DNA of 64,000 nt. Source: Bifidobacterium lemurum (GTDB taxonomy: Bacteria; Actinomycetota; Actinomycetes; Actinomycetales; Bifidobacteriaceae). Positions 8,315 through 15,484 of the stretch are shown here, piece by piece. The DNA lies in NCBI RefSeq assembly GCF_014898175.1, contig NZ_CP062948.1, forward strand, positions 310,001 to 374,000, given 5' to 3'. Both the position numbers and the translations under genes were made by a program. The notes below the pieces were generated by a model. The model did no database searches, was not told where the DNA came from, and saw only the letters and a program-made list of their open reading frames with translations. Positions within the stretch are counted from its first letter, which is position 1; each line of letters opens with the position of its first letter.

Positions 8315-9437
8315 TGCTGGTCTCCTTGTCTGGTTGGGTTTCGAGCGGGGCGAGGCCCTCGCGGGCGCGCACCTCGCCGACGGTCAGGAATCCGGCCTCG
8401 AGCGCGGTCTTGTAGGCGGCGTACCGGGTGCCGGTGTCCGAGCGGCGGGAGCTGTCCCAGTCCATGGCGACCGCGCGCCGTCCGGGCAGGAGCTCGCCCA
8501 GGGCCTCGCAGATCGGGTCGGCGTACGCGGCGAGCGTGTACGAGCTGAACTCGATCCAAGATTGTTCGATGTTGGTGTAGGTCAGGCTGGAGCCGTCGGT
8601 GCCGGTGAGCATGAGGTTGGCGGGGATGCCGAACAGTCGGGCCACCTGGACGCCGTCGAACTGGCGCGATTGCACGAACTGCATGTCCTCGGGGCTGAGC
8701 AGGGTGCGCGCGTAGCGCACGTTCTTTCCCAGGACCAGCGGCTGGCCGCTTTTAGCAGACATGATGCGCCGTTTGGCGTCGTCGGCCTCCTCGTCGCTGA
8801 TTTCGACCTCGGTCGTGTAGATGCCGGACGGCACGCCAGCCTCCTCACGCCAGTTCGCGGCGAAATCGCGCGTGTCGGCCATGCCCTCCAGCTCGACGCG
8901 GCACGAGCCGATCGGGCCGAGCCCTCGCAGACGGCCGGGGACGGCCACGAGCCGCTTGTGGATCACGTCCTCGCGGCCGAACGTGAGACCGCGCCACGAG
9001 TAGCGGATGTCGGAGCGTCGGGGGTCGGCCGACATGTCGGTGACGGCTACCTCGCGCGGCGGAAGCGGCATAACGTCGATGACCTTGTCGCCCACGCGGC
9101 GTTTGAGCAGGAACAGGTTGCCGTCGGTCGCGAGACAGGCGACGAGGTAGGACACCAGTTCGCGGCGCGTCATATCCAGCGAGGGCGAGTTGACGATGCC
9201 GTCGGCTATGGATTGGCGGCCGGCGCGGTCGAGCTGCACGATCGGCAGGGCGCTCACGGCGGTCTCGAGGACCTGCACGGCGCGGAACACCTGGATAAGG
9301 CCGGTCGGCTCATGGTCGGCGGGCATGCGGGCCGGGAGCGACGGAGGCGCGGGCGTTTCCCGCCGCGCGGCGGTCACGGCCGGCATGCTTCTGGCCATGA
9401 GGCTGGCGAAACGGTCTCTGAATCCCATGCCACGCAT
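8304..9437 (-). CDS. Portal protein (HK97 family)
   Basis: A 377-aa portal, forming the dodecameric ring through which DNA enters the capsid. Family landmarks: the N-terminal LPIVQLDR strand, the wing region LVSYLVACLATDGNLFLLKRRV, LKKLP-like RDFAANWREEAGVPSGIYTTE, and FGIPANLMLTGTDGSSLTYTN (about 278-298) followed by the C-terminal EFSSYTLAAYADPICEALGELL. No strong ribosome site precedes the first ATG (9437); MGFRDRF at 9428 is an alternative. It overlaps the protease-capsid start by 11 nt. Confidence 0.85.
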   Translation of the reverse strand: MRGMGFRDRFASLMARSMPAVTAARRETPAPPSLPARMPADHEPTGLIQVFRAVQVLETAVSALPIVQLDRAGRQSIADGIVNSPSLDMTRRELVSYLVACLATDGNLFLLKRRVGDKVIDVMPLPPREVAVTDMSADPRRSDIRYSWRGLTFGREDVIHKRLVAVPGRLRGLGPIGSCRVELEGMADTRDFAANWREEAGVPSGIYTTEVEISDEEADDAKRRIMSAKSGQPLVLGKNVRYARTLLSPEDMQFVQSRQFDGVQVARLFGIPANLMLTGTDGSSLTYTNIEQSWIEFSSYTLAAYADPICEALGELLPGRRAVAMDWDSSRRSDTGTRYAAYKTALEAGFLTVGEVRAREGLAPLETQPDKETSNAQ

Positions 9438-9470
9438 GATGCGCGCCCGCGCGCCGCCGAGGCAAACCGG

Positions 9471-9520
9471 CTGTCCTCAAACGTCCTCAAAGCTCATCAA
9501 ACGTCCTCAAACGTCCTCAC
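9471..9520. repeat. Five tandem 10-bp repeats (consensus ACGTCCTCAA) between terminase and portal genes
   Basis: Units from left to right are CTGTCCTCAA, ACGTCCTCAA, AGCTCATCAA, ACGTCCTCAA and ACGTCCTCAC. The block begins right after the large terminase stop and fills much of the 84-nt gap before the portal. A 10-bp period places every copy on the same face of the helix. Phased direct repeats near terminase genes can be packaging recognition sites; that role is inferred, not shown. Confidence 0.7.
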
Positions 9521-9521
9521 G

Positions 9522-10961
9522 TCAGAACAGCATCATACGGACGCGCTTGGGCGGGTGCAGCGCCGCCCAAGCGGCGAGCTGGACGGCCTCGATGGGACTC
9601 ACGTCGCCGGGCGACTGGCGGCGGTCGAGGTACCAGGTGTCGCCCGCCCAGCGGCGCACGGCCACGGCCACGCTCTGGTCGAGCCGCTCGTCGGGCGCGT
9701 GGAACGCGGTGCCCTGGCGCAGCATCTCGAGATAGGTCAGGCCGGTCATACCCAGTTCAGTCGCGGGCAGGTCGGCCAGTCGGCAGACGCCGTCATGGCG
9801 CAGACGGTCGGCCAGCGGCGCTGTGGGCCCCTTGGGGTCGAGCGCTATGGGCGCGTGGTAGCGGTCGGACAGGTCGGCCAGCAGTTCGAGCGCGCCGGCC
9901 GTGCCGGGCAGGACGCGCACCATGCCGGCGCGCAGTCCGTCCTTGCCGTTGTGGGCGACGGCGACGCTGGTGGCGGACTGGTCGATGTCCACAGCGACGC
10001 CGAACGCGAACGTCCCCGGCTCCAAACCGTCAAGGTCTATGGGCTCGCACGAGGAGATGTCCCAGAGGTCCTGCGTGTACACGCGCTCATTGCTGCCGTC
10101 GTCGCGGATGTTGCAGAACGCTCGCCGCCAACCGGTCGGGGAGCCCTTGAACTCGTCGCGGAACCCCTGCAATTGCCGGCGGTTGAACAGGTGGCCGGCC
10201 CCCGGATGGCTGCGCCACACCGCGTCCAAGTCCTCGGGGTCGTCGTCCAGTCCGAGCCCGTAGTCGATGAACGCCCAGCTTTTCGGGGCAAGGCCGCGAC
10301 GGCATTCCGTCAGCATGGGGTTCAGAAACGTGCTGTCGGCCGTGCCCTCGGTGCTCATGATGACCAGCTGCGGCTGCTGTCCCATGAGCTGTAGACGGGT
10401 GATGGTGGTCGGAACGAACGCCTGGAGCAGCGCCTGACCCGTCTTGGCGTCGAACGCCCACGCCTCGTCCAACGTGATCATGTCGCCCTGGAAGCCATGG
10501 CCGGCGCTGTCGGTCGGCGGAGAGGGGCGGAACACGCTGCCGTTGGCCAACGTCAGGCCCATGTCGCCGGCCGAGTATTTCACATCGGCCAACAAGGGTG
10601 CCAGCGCGGGCGATTTCTGGATGTCCTTCACGACCTGCTTGAACCTCGCGGTCGCGTCCATGCCGCGCTGGGCGATGTACCAGCCCATGCGGTTCGGGCC
10701 CATGAGCAGGGAGCGTATATGCCTAGCCTCGTCGAGCGTGGTCTTGCCCGCCTGGCGGGGCACGGTCACGATCACGCGCGGATGCGTGAGTATCTTCCTG
10801 CCGTCCTCGACGCGGTACTCGCCGGCGATGTCCGCGACGAGCCGCTGCCACGGCAACAGCGGGTGTCCCAACGCCTCGGACACCGCCGCGACCGCGCCGC
10901 CGTCCGTGTCCAACGACTCGTCCCGCGGCGTCAGATATCTCGGTTCGGCCTCGTGTCTCAT
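9522..10961 (-). CDS. terL: Terminase large subunit
   Basis: ATP-driven DNA packaging motor and nuclease, 479 aa from MRHEAEPRYLTP at 10961 (an upstream in-frame ATG lies inside the small terminase gene). Walker A is VTVPRQAGKTTLDEA (about residues 62-76); Walker B is MITLDEAWAFD (about 163-173); a coupling-type motif VIMSTEGTAD follows. The C-terminal nuclease contains AFGVAVDIDQSATSVAVAH, with acidic residues expected to bind metal. Length is at the short end of the Terminase_1 group. Its start overlaps the stop of the small subunit (ATGA). Confidence 0.9.
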   Translation of the reverse strand: MRHEAEPRYLTPRDESLDTDGGAVAAVSEALGHPLLPWQRLVADIAGEYRVEDGRKILTHPRVIVTVPRQAGKTTLDEARHIRSLLMGPNRMGWYIAQRGMDATARFKQVVKDIQKSPALAPLLADVKYSAGDMGLTLANGSVFRPSPPTDSAGHGFQGDMITLDEAWAFDAKTGQALLQAFVPTTITRLQLMGQQPQLVIMSTEGTADSTFLNPMLTECRRGLAPKSWAFIDYGLGLDDDPEDLDAVWRSHPGAGHLFNRRQLQGFRDEFKGSPTGWRRAFCNIRDDGSNERVYTQDLWDISSCEPIDLDGLEPGTFAFGVAVDIDQSATSVAVAHNGKDGLRAGMVRVLPGTAGALELLADLSDRYHAPIALDPKGPTAPLADRLRHDGVCRLADLPATELGMTGLTYLEMLRQGTAFHAPDERLDQSVAVAVRRWAGDTWYLDRRQSPGDVSPIEAVQLAAWAALHPPKRVRMMLF

Positions 10962-11272
10962 AGGCTCATGGCCTCCAGCAGCCGCTTGGTCTCGTCGGGC
11001 AGCTCTCCTGTCTCCGTCGCGGCCTTGGCGTCCCATTCGTGCAGTTGGCGGATCAGGTCGAGCATGCTCGCGACGTTGCGGCTTATCTCACGGCCCTTGC
11101 GGTTCTGCACGTCGATATTCTGCGCGATTGATTTCAGTGAAGAGAGCAGGAGCTTGGAATAGCCGTCGAGCTCGTCGTGTTCGTCCCTGAACTTGGCCGT
11201 GAACTCGTCGATCGCCCGTTCCTGGTAGCCGACGACGCGTCCGGCGTCCTCCATCCCATCGAAAACAGGCAT
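10958..11272 (-). CDS. Terminase small subunit (putative)
   Basis: A 104-aa all-helical protein directly upstream of, and overlapping, the large terminase. The helix-rich sequence (YQERAIDEFTAKFRDEHDEL; SLKSIAQNIDVQNRKG; VASMLDLIRQLHEWDAK) fits a small oligomeric DNA-recognition subunit of the type found in actinobacterial phages. I see no sharp helix-turn-helix motif, so the call rests on position, size and composition. Confidence 0.7.
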   Translation of the reverse strand: MPVFDGMEDAGRVVGYQERAIDEFTAKFRDEHDELDGYSKLLLSSLKSIAQNIDVQNRKGREISRNVASMLDLIRQLHEWDAKAATETGELPDETKRLLEAMSL

Positions 11273-11318
11273 GGTTGTCCTCCGATCATGTGATAGTCAA
11301 TCGTGAACAAACCCAATG

Positions 11319-11353
11319 ATTCCGCGTGCTTTGCCGGTTCGCGGAATTTTTTT
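11319..11353 (+). terminator. Rightward intrinsic terminator opposed to the late operon
   Basis: ATTCCGCG (11319-11326) pairs with CGCGGAAT (11340-11347), and seven T residues run through 11347-11353 on the plus strand. Read rightward it is a typical intrinsic terminator. No rightward gene lies upstream, so it may stop antisense transcription entering the early region. A second small dyad, TCTCCG-TT-CGGAGA, follows at 11355-11368. Confidence 0.6.
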
Positions 11354-11411
11354 GTCTCCGTTCGGAGAGATACCGAAAGAGGCGCGGGCTAATTTCGATG
11401 CGCGCGCGTCT

Positions 11412-12059
11412 CTAAAAAACCAGCCCGAAGCGACGCCAGTCGGCCTCGCGCTCGATCATGAGCCGGTCGATGGTGGTCTGGCCGAGCCACGAGCGCCGCC
11501 ACGACTGCCACGCCCTCGCCTCGGCCTCGCACGAGCTGGCCCGCACGGTGTGCTTGCCGATAGGCCCGCACTCGACCTGGTAGCCGAGTCGTATCCATTC
11601 GCGCACCTGCGATGCCGTCGTGTCCGGCGGCGGCGCGAGCACGAGCGGCATCATGTTCGGCGTGCGCAACGCCTCGTAGACCAGGCCTCTCCACATGCCC
11701 TGCATCAATATCCAGCCCGTGTTGCCGTCCACGCCGACCATCCTCCAGCAGTCCCTCCAGTCCAGCAACAGCGCGCCGTCGGGCACGGCCACACCGTCCT
11801 CGTATGGCGTGGTGAGGTGGATGGCGGCCATGATGCCTCGCCCCTGGATCAGGCGGTCGTGGCGCGCCGAGTTGCAGTGCCGGCATGCGGGACGCAGGTT
11901 GCGCGGCATGTCCGATCCGTCCAACCGGTCGGGATAGATGTGGTCGAGCGTGTCGGCCCTTATGTCGCATCCGGGAAACCGCAGCCAGCACGATGATCCG
12001 TATGCCCTGAATACCGTCTCCCTGACCGAGGCGGGTATCTGCCTGCGTCTGGTGCTCAT
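11412..12059 (-). CDS. HNH endonuclease
   Basis: A 215-aa protein starting MSTRRRQIPASVRE at 12059. The HNH core lies at about residues 10-70: two zinc-type cysteines in GSSCWLRFPGCD, the DTLDHIYP motif with the catalytic histidine, and LRPACRHCNSARHD carrying the second histidine and the CxxC pair. The C-terminal part is unusual in being long and acidic/aromatic. HNH proteins next to terminase in HK97-like phages assist packaging cleavage, and this one is immediately upstream of the terminase pair. Its ATG overlaps the stop of the preceding 59-aa gene. Confidence 0.85.
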   Translation of the reverse strand: MSTRRRQIPASVRETVFRAYGSSCWLRFPGCDIRADTLDHIYPDRLDGSDMPRNLRPACRHCNSARHDRLIQGRGIMAAIHLTTPYEDGVAVPDGALLLDWRDCWRMVGVDGNTGWILMQGMWRGLVYEALRTPNMMPLVLAPPPDTTASQVREWIRLGYQVECGPIGKHTVRASSCEAEARAWQSWRRSWLGQTTIDRLMIEREADWRRFGLVF

Positions 12060-12235
12060 TTGCGATTCCTCCCCATCCAGCCGATCACGTCGCTCTTGAG
12101 GTAGTACAACCTCACGCCGCCCCACATGGCCGGATGCACGTCGAACCGCCCATCCGCCCTCATGCGGTCAAACGTCGCCACGCTCACATTCAGCAATCTG
12201 GCGACCTCGGCACGGGTCAGGTAACTCGATGCCAT
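12056..12235 (-). CDS. Small helix-turn-helix DNA-binding protein (excisionase/AlpA-like)
   Basis: A 59-aa frame beginning MASSYLTRAEVARLLNVS and ending VIGWMGRNRK. LTRAEVARLLNVSVATFDRM is the helix-turn-helix pattern of MerR-type excisionase and AlpA-like proteins, followed by a wing (WGGVRLYYLKSDV). In phages such small proteins serve as excisionases or regulators of late genes. It overlaps the HNH gene start (ATGA), so it may instead work with packaging. Confidence 0.75.
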   Translation of the reverse strand: MASSYLTRAEVARLLNVSVATFDRMRADGRFDVHPAMWGGVRLYYLKSDVIGWMGRNRK

Positions 12236-12245
12236 GCAATCCTCC

Positions 12246-12602
12246 CTAATACAACGCCCGCGACTGCGGTGCCGGCGCGGACGGCTGGCCGCCGCACCTG
12301 CGCCTCAACACCGACACGCGAGCCTCGGCCCACAAACCAAACTGTCGCGCGTCCAGACACCATGCGCCGCCGGACTTGACCACGCCCATATCCGGCCACT
12401 GGGCGGCCAGCGCGGCCAGCTCGACGGCTCGTTTAAGGCCCAACGGTTTGAGCGCCTCCTGCGGTTGGAGGACCTGCAAACCGACCTGCGCGCTCATGGC
12501 CTTGACCCTGCCGGCGATGTCCGTCAGCAGGGTCATGGCGTCGTATGGGTCGGCCCACACGCTCAACGCCTCCTCGATGCCGGGTTTGACGCGCGAAGCC
12601 AT
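12246..12602 (-). CDS. Phage protein of unknown function, 118 aa
   Basis: Begins MASRVKPGIEEALSVW at 12602, 2 nt after the previous stop. It is alpha-helical and contains KPLGLKRAVELAALAAQWPDMGV and a Trp/Arg-rich end (LWAEARVSVLRRRCGG). I do not recognise the family. Context puts it in the early-to-middle operon that leads into HNH and terminase. Confidence 0.6.
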   Translation of the reverse strand: MASRVKPGIEEALSVWADPYDAMTLLTDIAGRVKAMSAQVGLQVLQPQEALKPLGLKRAVELAALAAQWPDMGVVKSGGAWCLDARQFGLWAEARVSVLRRRCGGQPSAPAPQSRALY

Positions 12603-12604
12603 GA

Positions 12605-12886
12605 TTAGGCCCACTGCCTCATGCCCGACCACAACGCCAGTGCCTTCAACGCGGCCGAAGCGTCGTACATCTTGGTGCGGAACTGTTTGTGGTCGTAACG
12701 GGGCACGTTCGCGGCGGTGAAGCAGTACTGCAATTCACGATCCTGCATGCCGCACCAGTTGCACATCACCTCACGGCTGACCCATTTGCCGCCCGATTCA
12801 ACGAACGCCGAGAGCTTGTGCAGGTTCCTGGCGATGGCGGTGCGCATCATGTGTTCGTAGCGTTGCTGTGCGTTCTCACCCGTCAT
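12605..12886 (-). CDS. Phage protein of unknown function, 93 aa
   Basis: Begins MTGENAQQRYEHMM with AAGGA upstream. It has CNWCGMQDRELQYC, a short Cys-rich segment that might bind a metal, and a terminal ALKALALWSGMRQWA. It is the first gene after a long noncoding stretch and shares tight spacing with the following gene. No family is recognised. Confidence 0.6.
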   Translation of the reverse strand: MTGENAQQRYEHMMRTAIARNLHKLSAFVESGGKWVSREVMCNWCGMQDRELQYCFTAANVPRYDHKQFRTKMYDASAALKALALWSGMRQWA

Positions 12887-13298
12887 ATCCTTTGTCCTTC
12901 CTTGGTTTCTCTTGTAGGTTTCGGTTGGTGAGAGCTGGAGAGGTCAAGACCCAAGAAGCCTCCAGACCGGGGCGCGAGGGAATCAGTCTCGGTCTAGAAG
13001 CCTCATGGTCGGGTCTCGCACATGTTTCGGTCGGAGCCGAGCCATCGAAACGCAAGAGCGGCCGAAGCCGCCGGGAATGGTCCCCAAACGAGCCCCACGC
13101 ACACACTCAAAGCGCGGATATGCCGCCCGATTCCGCCTTAACCGGCGACTCGCTGGGTCGGTGACCTCATTTTCGTCTCGCAGATACCGCCGAGGTAAGG
13201 CGGCTCGACTTCCCGTGCTCAACCGGGCAATTCGCATGGCTAGGGGTAGCCGATACGCCCCATCACAGCCGTTCGCCCATTACCGGGCATGATTCGCC
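12887..13298. other. 412-bp stretch with no convincing gene, containing short GCCC/GGGC hairpin repeats
   Basis: Several overlapping open frames exist on both strands but are Arg-rich and lack ribosome sites, so none is called. Two near-identical units, TTCGCCCATTACCGGGCA (13272-13289) and TTCGCCCTACTCGGGCA (13293-13309), each form a small GCCC/GGGC hairpin; a related CCGGGCAATTCGC lies at 13223-13235. The stretch separates the small early genes from the middle operon, so it probably holds a leftward promoter and a leader. Confidence 0.4.
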
Positions 13299-13490
13299 CT
13301 ACTCGGGCACGGGGTCTGGGTCGGGCAGGATGTCGAGGCAGGCGATCAGGGCGCGCACCTCGTCAGGCAGCAGAACGTAAGACCGCGTATGCAACCGGCG
13401 CCGTCCAATGACGGGCGTGATGAACAGGGCCAGCGCGCCGGCCGAGGTCTTGGCCGACGCGAACTCGTAATGCGGCTTATCATCGCTCAT
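13299..13490 (-). CDS. Small phage protein of unknown function, 63 aa
   Basis: Starts MSDDKPHYEFASAK at 13490, overlapping the stop of the 41-aa membrane protein gene. The sequence has a beta pattern (GALALFITPVIGRRRLHTRSY) and an acidic Pro-rich end (LPDPDPVPE). No family is recognised. It ends inside the second GCCC/GGGC hairpin repeat. Confidence 0.5.
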   Translation of the reverse strand: MSDDKPHYEFASAKTSAGALALFITPVIGRRRLHTRSYVLLPDEVRALIACLDILPDPDPVPE

Positions 13491-13615
13491 CAGTCGCTCC
13501 ATCCCAGAAAATCATCCAAACCAACGAACACGATGGCGACACCGAACGCCAGCAACACCAGCGGCGACACCACCAGCAACGCCAGAAACTGGCACACCCT
13601 GCGCACGCCCCTCAT
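13490..13615 (-). CDS. Very small membrane protein, 41 aa
   Basis: MRGVRRVCQFLALLVV followed by a hydrophobic run to about residue 34 and an acidic end. One transmembrane helix is expected, with the basic N-terminus inside. It is chained by overlapping start/stop codons to both neighbours. Function unknown. Confidence 0.5.
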   Translation of the reverse strand: MRGVRRVCQFLALLVVSPLVLLAFGVAIVFVGLDDFLGWSD

Positions 13616-13782
13616 TCGCGACCCTGATTCACACGGGCGGACACGCGCTCGGGCACATCAGCGACCACCATCGCGCCACACAGCAGCGCCACACCCATGA
13701 CGCTCCAGAAGCCGACAGCTGCGAGGATCAGAGCGCAGAATATGGCACAGAAACACATGAACCCCTTATAAAGCGCACGCAT
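13612..13782 (-). CDS. Small membrane protein, 56 aa
   Basis: Begins MRALYKGFMCFCAIFC at 13782. A hydrophobic stretch covers about residues 8-41 and could make two short membrane spans, then a polar basic end (VPERVSARVNQGRE). Its start lies inside the end of the upstream 70-aa gene. Function unknown. Confidence 0.5.
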   Translation of the reverse strand: MRALYKGFMCFCAIFCALILAAVGFWSVMGVALLCGAMVVADVPERVSARVNQGRE

Positions 13783-13978
13783 GCCTGGCCTCCCTGATGG
13801 ACCGCGCGATCTCGCGGTTGATCGTCACCAACTCACCCATCGACAACCCATCCACATCCCACAACTGGCCGCGCACAAAAGCGACGACACGGAACCTGTA
13901 GGGGTTGCCGGCGCGGCCGGCCAGGTTGCAGGACACGTCGAACGTGTCGCGATTCGACTCAGGACTCAAATACGGCAT
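13766..13978 (-). CDS. Small phage protein of unknown function, 70 aa
   Basis: Starts MPYLSPESNRDTFDV at 13978 with GGAGG 5 nt upstream, which decides against longer in-frame starts. A beta segment (AGNPYRFRVVAFVRGQLWDVDG) is followed by a helix (LVTINREIARSIREARH). It is the first of a run of overlapping small genes. No family recognised. Confidence 0.5.
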   Translation of the reverse strand: MPYLSPESNRDTFDVSCNLAGRAGNPYRFRVVAFVRGQLWDVDGLSMGELVTINREIARSIREARHACAL

Positions 13979-14006
13979 CAGCACCTCCATTGGTAGATTT
14001 ATTGGC

Positions 14007-14618
14007 ATGAACGAAGTGATGGATTGGATTGGTCTCGCCGCGTCCGTGGTCACGTGCATATCGTTTGCTGCAGCGGTAGCGTCCTGGAACCTCAACCGCT
14101 CCCGCGTCATGGATGGCCTGCTCAACGTCGGCAAGGTCTGCGACGTGGACGGTACCAGCATGGTGCGGTTCCAGAACGTCGGCGGATGCGGCCTGCTCAT
14201 ACAATTCGTGTTCATCAAACCGCCGGCATCGGCGAAAATGATTCCAACCGGCTCTGAAACACCCAGCAACGTGCTCATGCCCGGCGAGAGCTTCAACCTC
14301 TACCTGACCGGGGCCGAGGACGTCGTGGTGTCCTACACGACCCACAACAACGTCAATGTCCGGCACATCGAACGATTCCGTATCGACGCGCTCGGCGTGG
14401 TCGCCAACCGGATCAGAACCTACGTCAAGCCCGACCGCAAAACTCGTAAGCGAATGCAGTACAAAAGCGGCGAACTGTTCGGCAAATTCACTGACATAGC
14501 GCCACAGCGACGCACAGTCAAAACAACCAATCGCCCCAAAGACGGAGACGGAATGGACAACGCCGAAAGATGGCTCAGCAAAAACGGATACCGCGCCATC
14601 CGAAACGGGATATGCTAA
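14007..14618 (+). CDS. Membrane-anchored protein on the opposite strand, possible lysogenic-conversion gene
   Basis: A 203-aa protein with an N-terminal hydrophobic segment (MDWIGLAASVVTCISFAAAVASW, about 5-27), then a beta-rich domain (SMVRFQNVGGCGLLIQFVFIKP; ESFNLYLTGAEDVVVSY) and a basic C-terminal tail. It runs against all neighbouring early genes and ends 6 nt from a convergent membrane-protein gene. Isolated opposite-strand genes in a lysogeny module are often expressed from the prophage. A role in superinfection exclusion is possible but inferred. Confidence 0.6.
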   Translation: MNEVMDWIGLAASVVTCISFAAAVASWNLNRSRVMDGLLNVGKVCDVDGTSMVRFQNVGGCGLLIQFVFIKPPASAKMIPTGSETPSNVLMPGESFNLYLTGAEDVVVSYTTHNNVNVRHIERFRIDALGVVANRIRTYVKPDRKTRKRMQYKSGELFGKFTDIAPQRRTVKTTNRPKDGDGMDNAERWLSKNGYRAIRNGIC

Positions 14619-14623
14619 TGATC

Positions 14624-14824
14624 TCATTGATGCAACCACCCGTACAACAAAGCGAGTGGAACACCCAGCGAAAACAGAAACAGTAGGCTCCCCAGCAACA
14701 GGCCAAACCAATCGAAGTCAAAAAACGACTCGATCATCGAGTAAAGCCCGTCGATAATCCCGAACAGCAGGGCCACTATGACGCACAACGCTAACGGGGC
14801 CACAAGCAGAACCGACCAATCCAT
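14624..14824 (-). CDS. Small membrane protein, 66 aa
   Basis: Starts MDWSVLLVAPLALCVIVALL at 14824 with GGAGG 7 nt upstream; the ATG overlaps the TGA of the regulator gene. Two hydrophobic segments (about 4-22 and 40-60) flank an aromatic/acidic loop (IESFFDFDWFG). It is co-transcribed with the Cro-like regulator. Function unknown. Confidence 0.55.
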   Translation of the reverse strand: MDWSVLLVAPLALCVIVALLFGIIDGLYSMIESFFDFDWFGLLLGSLLFLFSLGVPLALLYGWLHQ

Positions 14825-15057
14825 CACGCCACCTCCAACGGCTCGCGGCCGAGCAGGGAGTCCACGGACACGCCGAAGTAGTCGGCAATCTTTCTGATTT
14901 GATGCAACGTAAAAACGGTTCTGCCGGTCATCTTCTGAGACATGGCCGATCTGGTGATATGCAGCTCACGGGCAAGCTCAGCACGGCTCACGTTGTTTTC
15001 ACGGCACAGAAGGTCTACCGCTTCACATGCACCATTTGCGACAATTTGAGAAGTCAT
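14824..15057 (-). CDS. Cro/CI-type helix-turn-helix regulator (leftward)
   Basis: A 77-aa XRE-type protein. The helix-turn-helix is VSRAELARELHITRSAMSQK (about residues 23-42), followed by QIRKIADYFGVSVDSLL. It lacks any extra domain, so a Cro-like lytic regulator is the likely role, as the first gene of the leftward early operon. Its promoter -10 (TATTAT) is 7 nt before the ATG, so the mRNA should be leaderless. It is divergent from a second regulator of the same type, and both begin with near-identical DNA. Confidence 0.75.
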   Translation of the reverse strand: MTSQIVANGACEAVDLLCRENNVSRAELARELHITRSAMSQKMTGRTVFTLHQIRKIADYFGVSVDSLLGREPLEVA

Positions 15058-15163
15058 GCTTCACATAATACACATTGAGAAGCTAGCCTTTACACTCTAT
15101 GAGCTCAAATAGACGGAATATGAGTAGTCACGCTTTACATGCTGTATACTGTGAAGCATGACT
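15052..15163. promoter_or_regulatory. Divergent leaderless promoters with paired operators (prophage switch)
   Basis: AGTCATGCTTCACA (15052-15065) and TGTGAAGCATGACT (15150-15163) are exact inverted copies that contain the two start codons. On each side the order is -10 hexamer (TATTAT leftward, TATACT rightward), GTGAAGC, ATG, so transcription should begin at or next to the ATG. Each copy is half of a dyad with a 10-bp centre: GCTTCACA-N10-TGAGAAGC (15058-15083) and GCTTTACA-N10-TGTGAAGC (15132-15157). Clear -35 boxes were not found. A repressor bound here would cover both -10 elements. Confidence 0.75.
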
Positions 15164-15484
15164 ACACAAACGATAAGCACAACAGCCACAACGGTTTCAC
15201 TCGAAGACGTAATCAGCGTAAACATGCGAATTGCACTTGCACTACGCAACAAAAATCAATCTGACTTATCTCGCGCATTCGGCGTGTCGCGCACGCTCAT
15301 ATCGCAGAAGATGCGCGGTGTCACATCCTGGACCATCGCGGATATGGAAAAAGCCGGGCAATTCCTTGGAATTGCGCCGGCTAAGTTCCTGGAGCCGAAC
15401 GGTCTCGTTGCGGATGGTTTGTGGGGCCACCGGGGCTTGAACCCGGGACCGGCGGATTATGAGTCCGATGCTCTAACCGACTGA
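15158..15484 (+). CDS. Helix-turn-helix repressor candidate whose C-terminus is encoded antisense to tRNA-Met
   Basis: A 108-aa protein. The XRE-type helix-turn-helix is QSDLSRAFGVSRTLISQKMR (about residues 34-53), followed by IADMEKAGQFLGIAPAKFLE. From about residue 88 the sequence (LWGHRGLNPGPADYESDALT) is the antisense reading of the tRNA-Met gene, and the TGA at 15482-15484 lies in the 5' half of the tRNA. Since the prophage att core should lie in the 3' half of the tRNA, the stop is probably host DNA. The native phage form would then end differently. It is transcribed toward the att site, with the Cro-like gene divergent and no integrase between it and the tRNA. Confidence 0.7.
   Translation: MTTQTISTTATTVSLEDVISVNMRIALALRNKNQSDLSRAFGVSRTLISQKMRGVTSWTIADMEKAGQFLGIAPAKFLEPNGLVADGLWGHRGLNPGPADYESDALTD

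Noticed and set aside
8199..10394. A 731-codon rightward open frame across portal and terminase genes
   Set aside because: Antisense to clear portal and large terminase genes; no domain or ribosome site.
12983..13237. Arg-rich leftward frame of 84 aa, and rightward frames over the same bases
   Set aside because: Overlapping frames on both strands, no ribosome sites and skewed composition.
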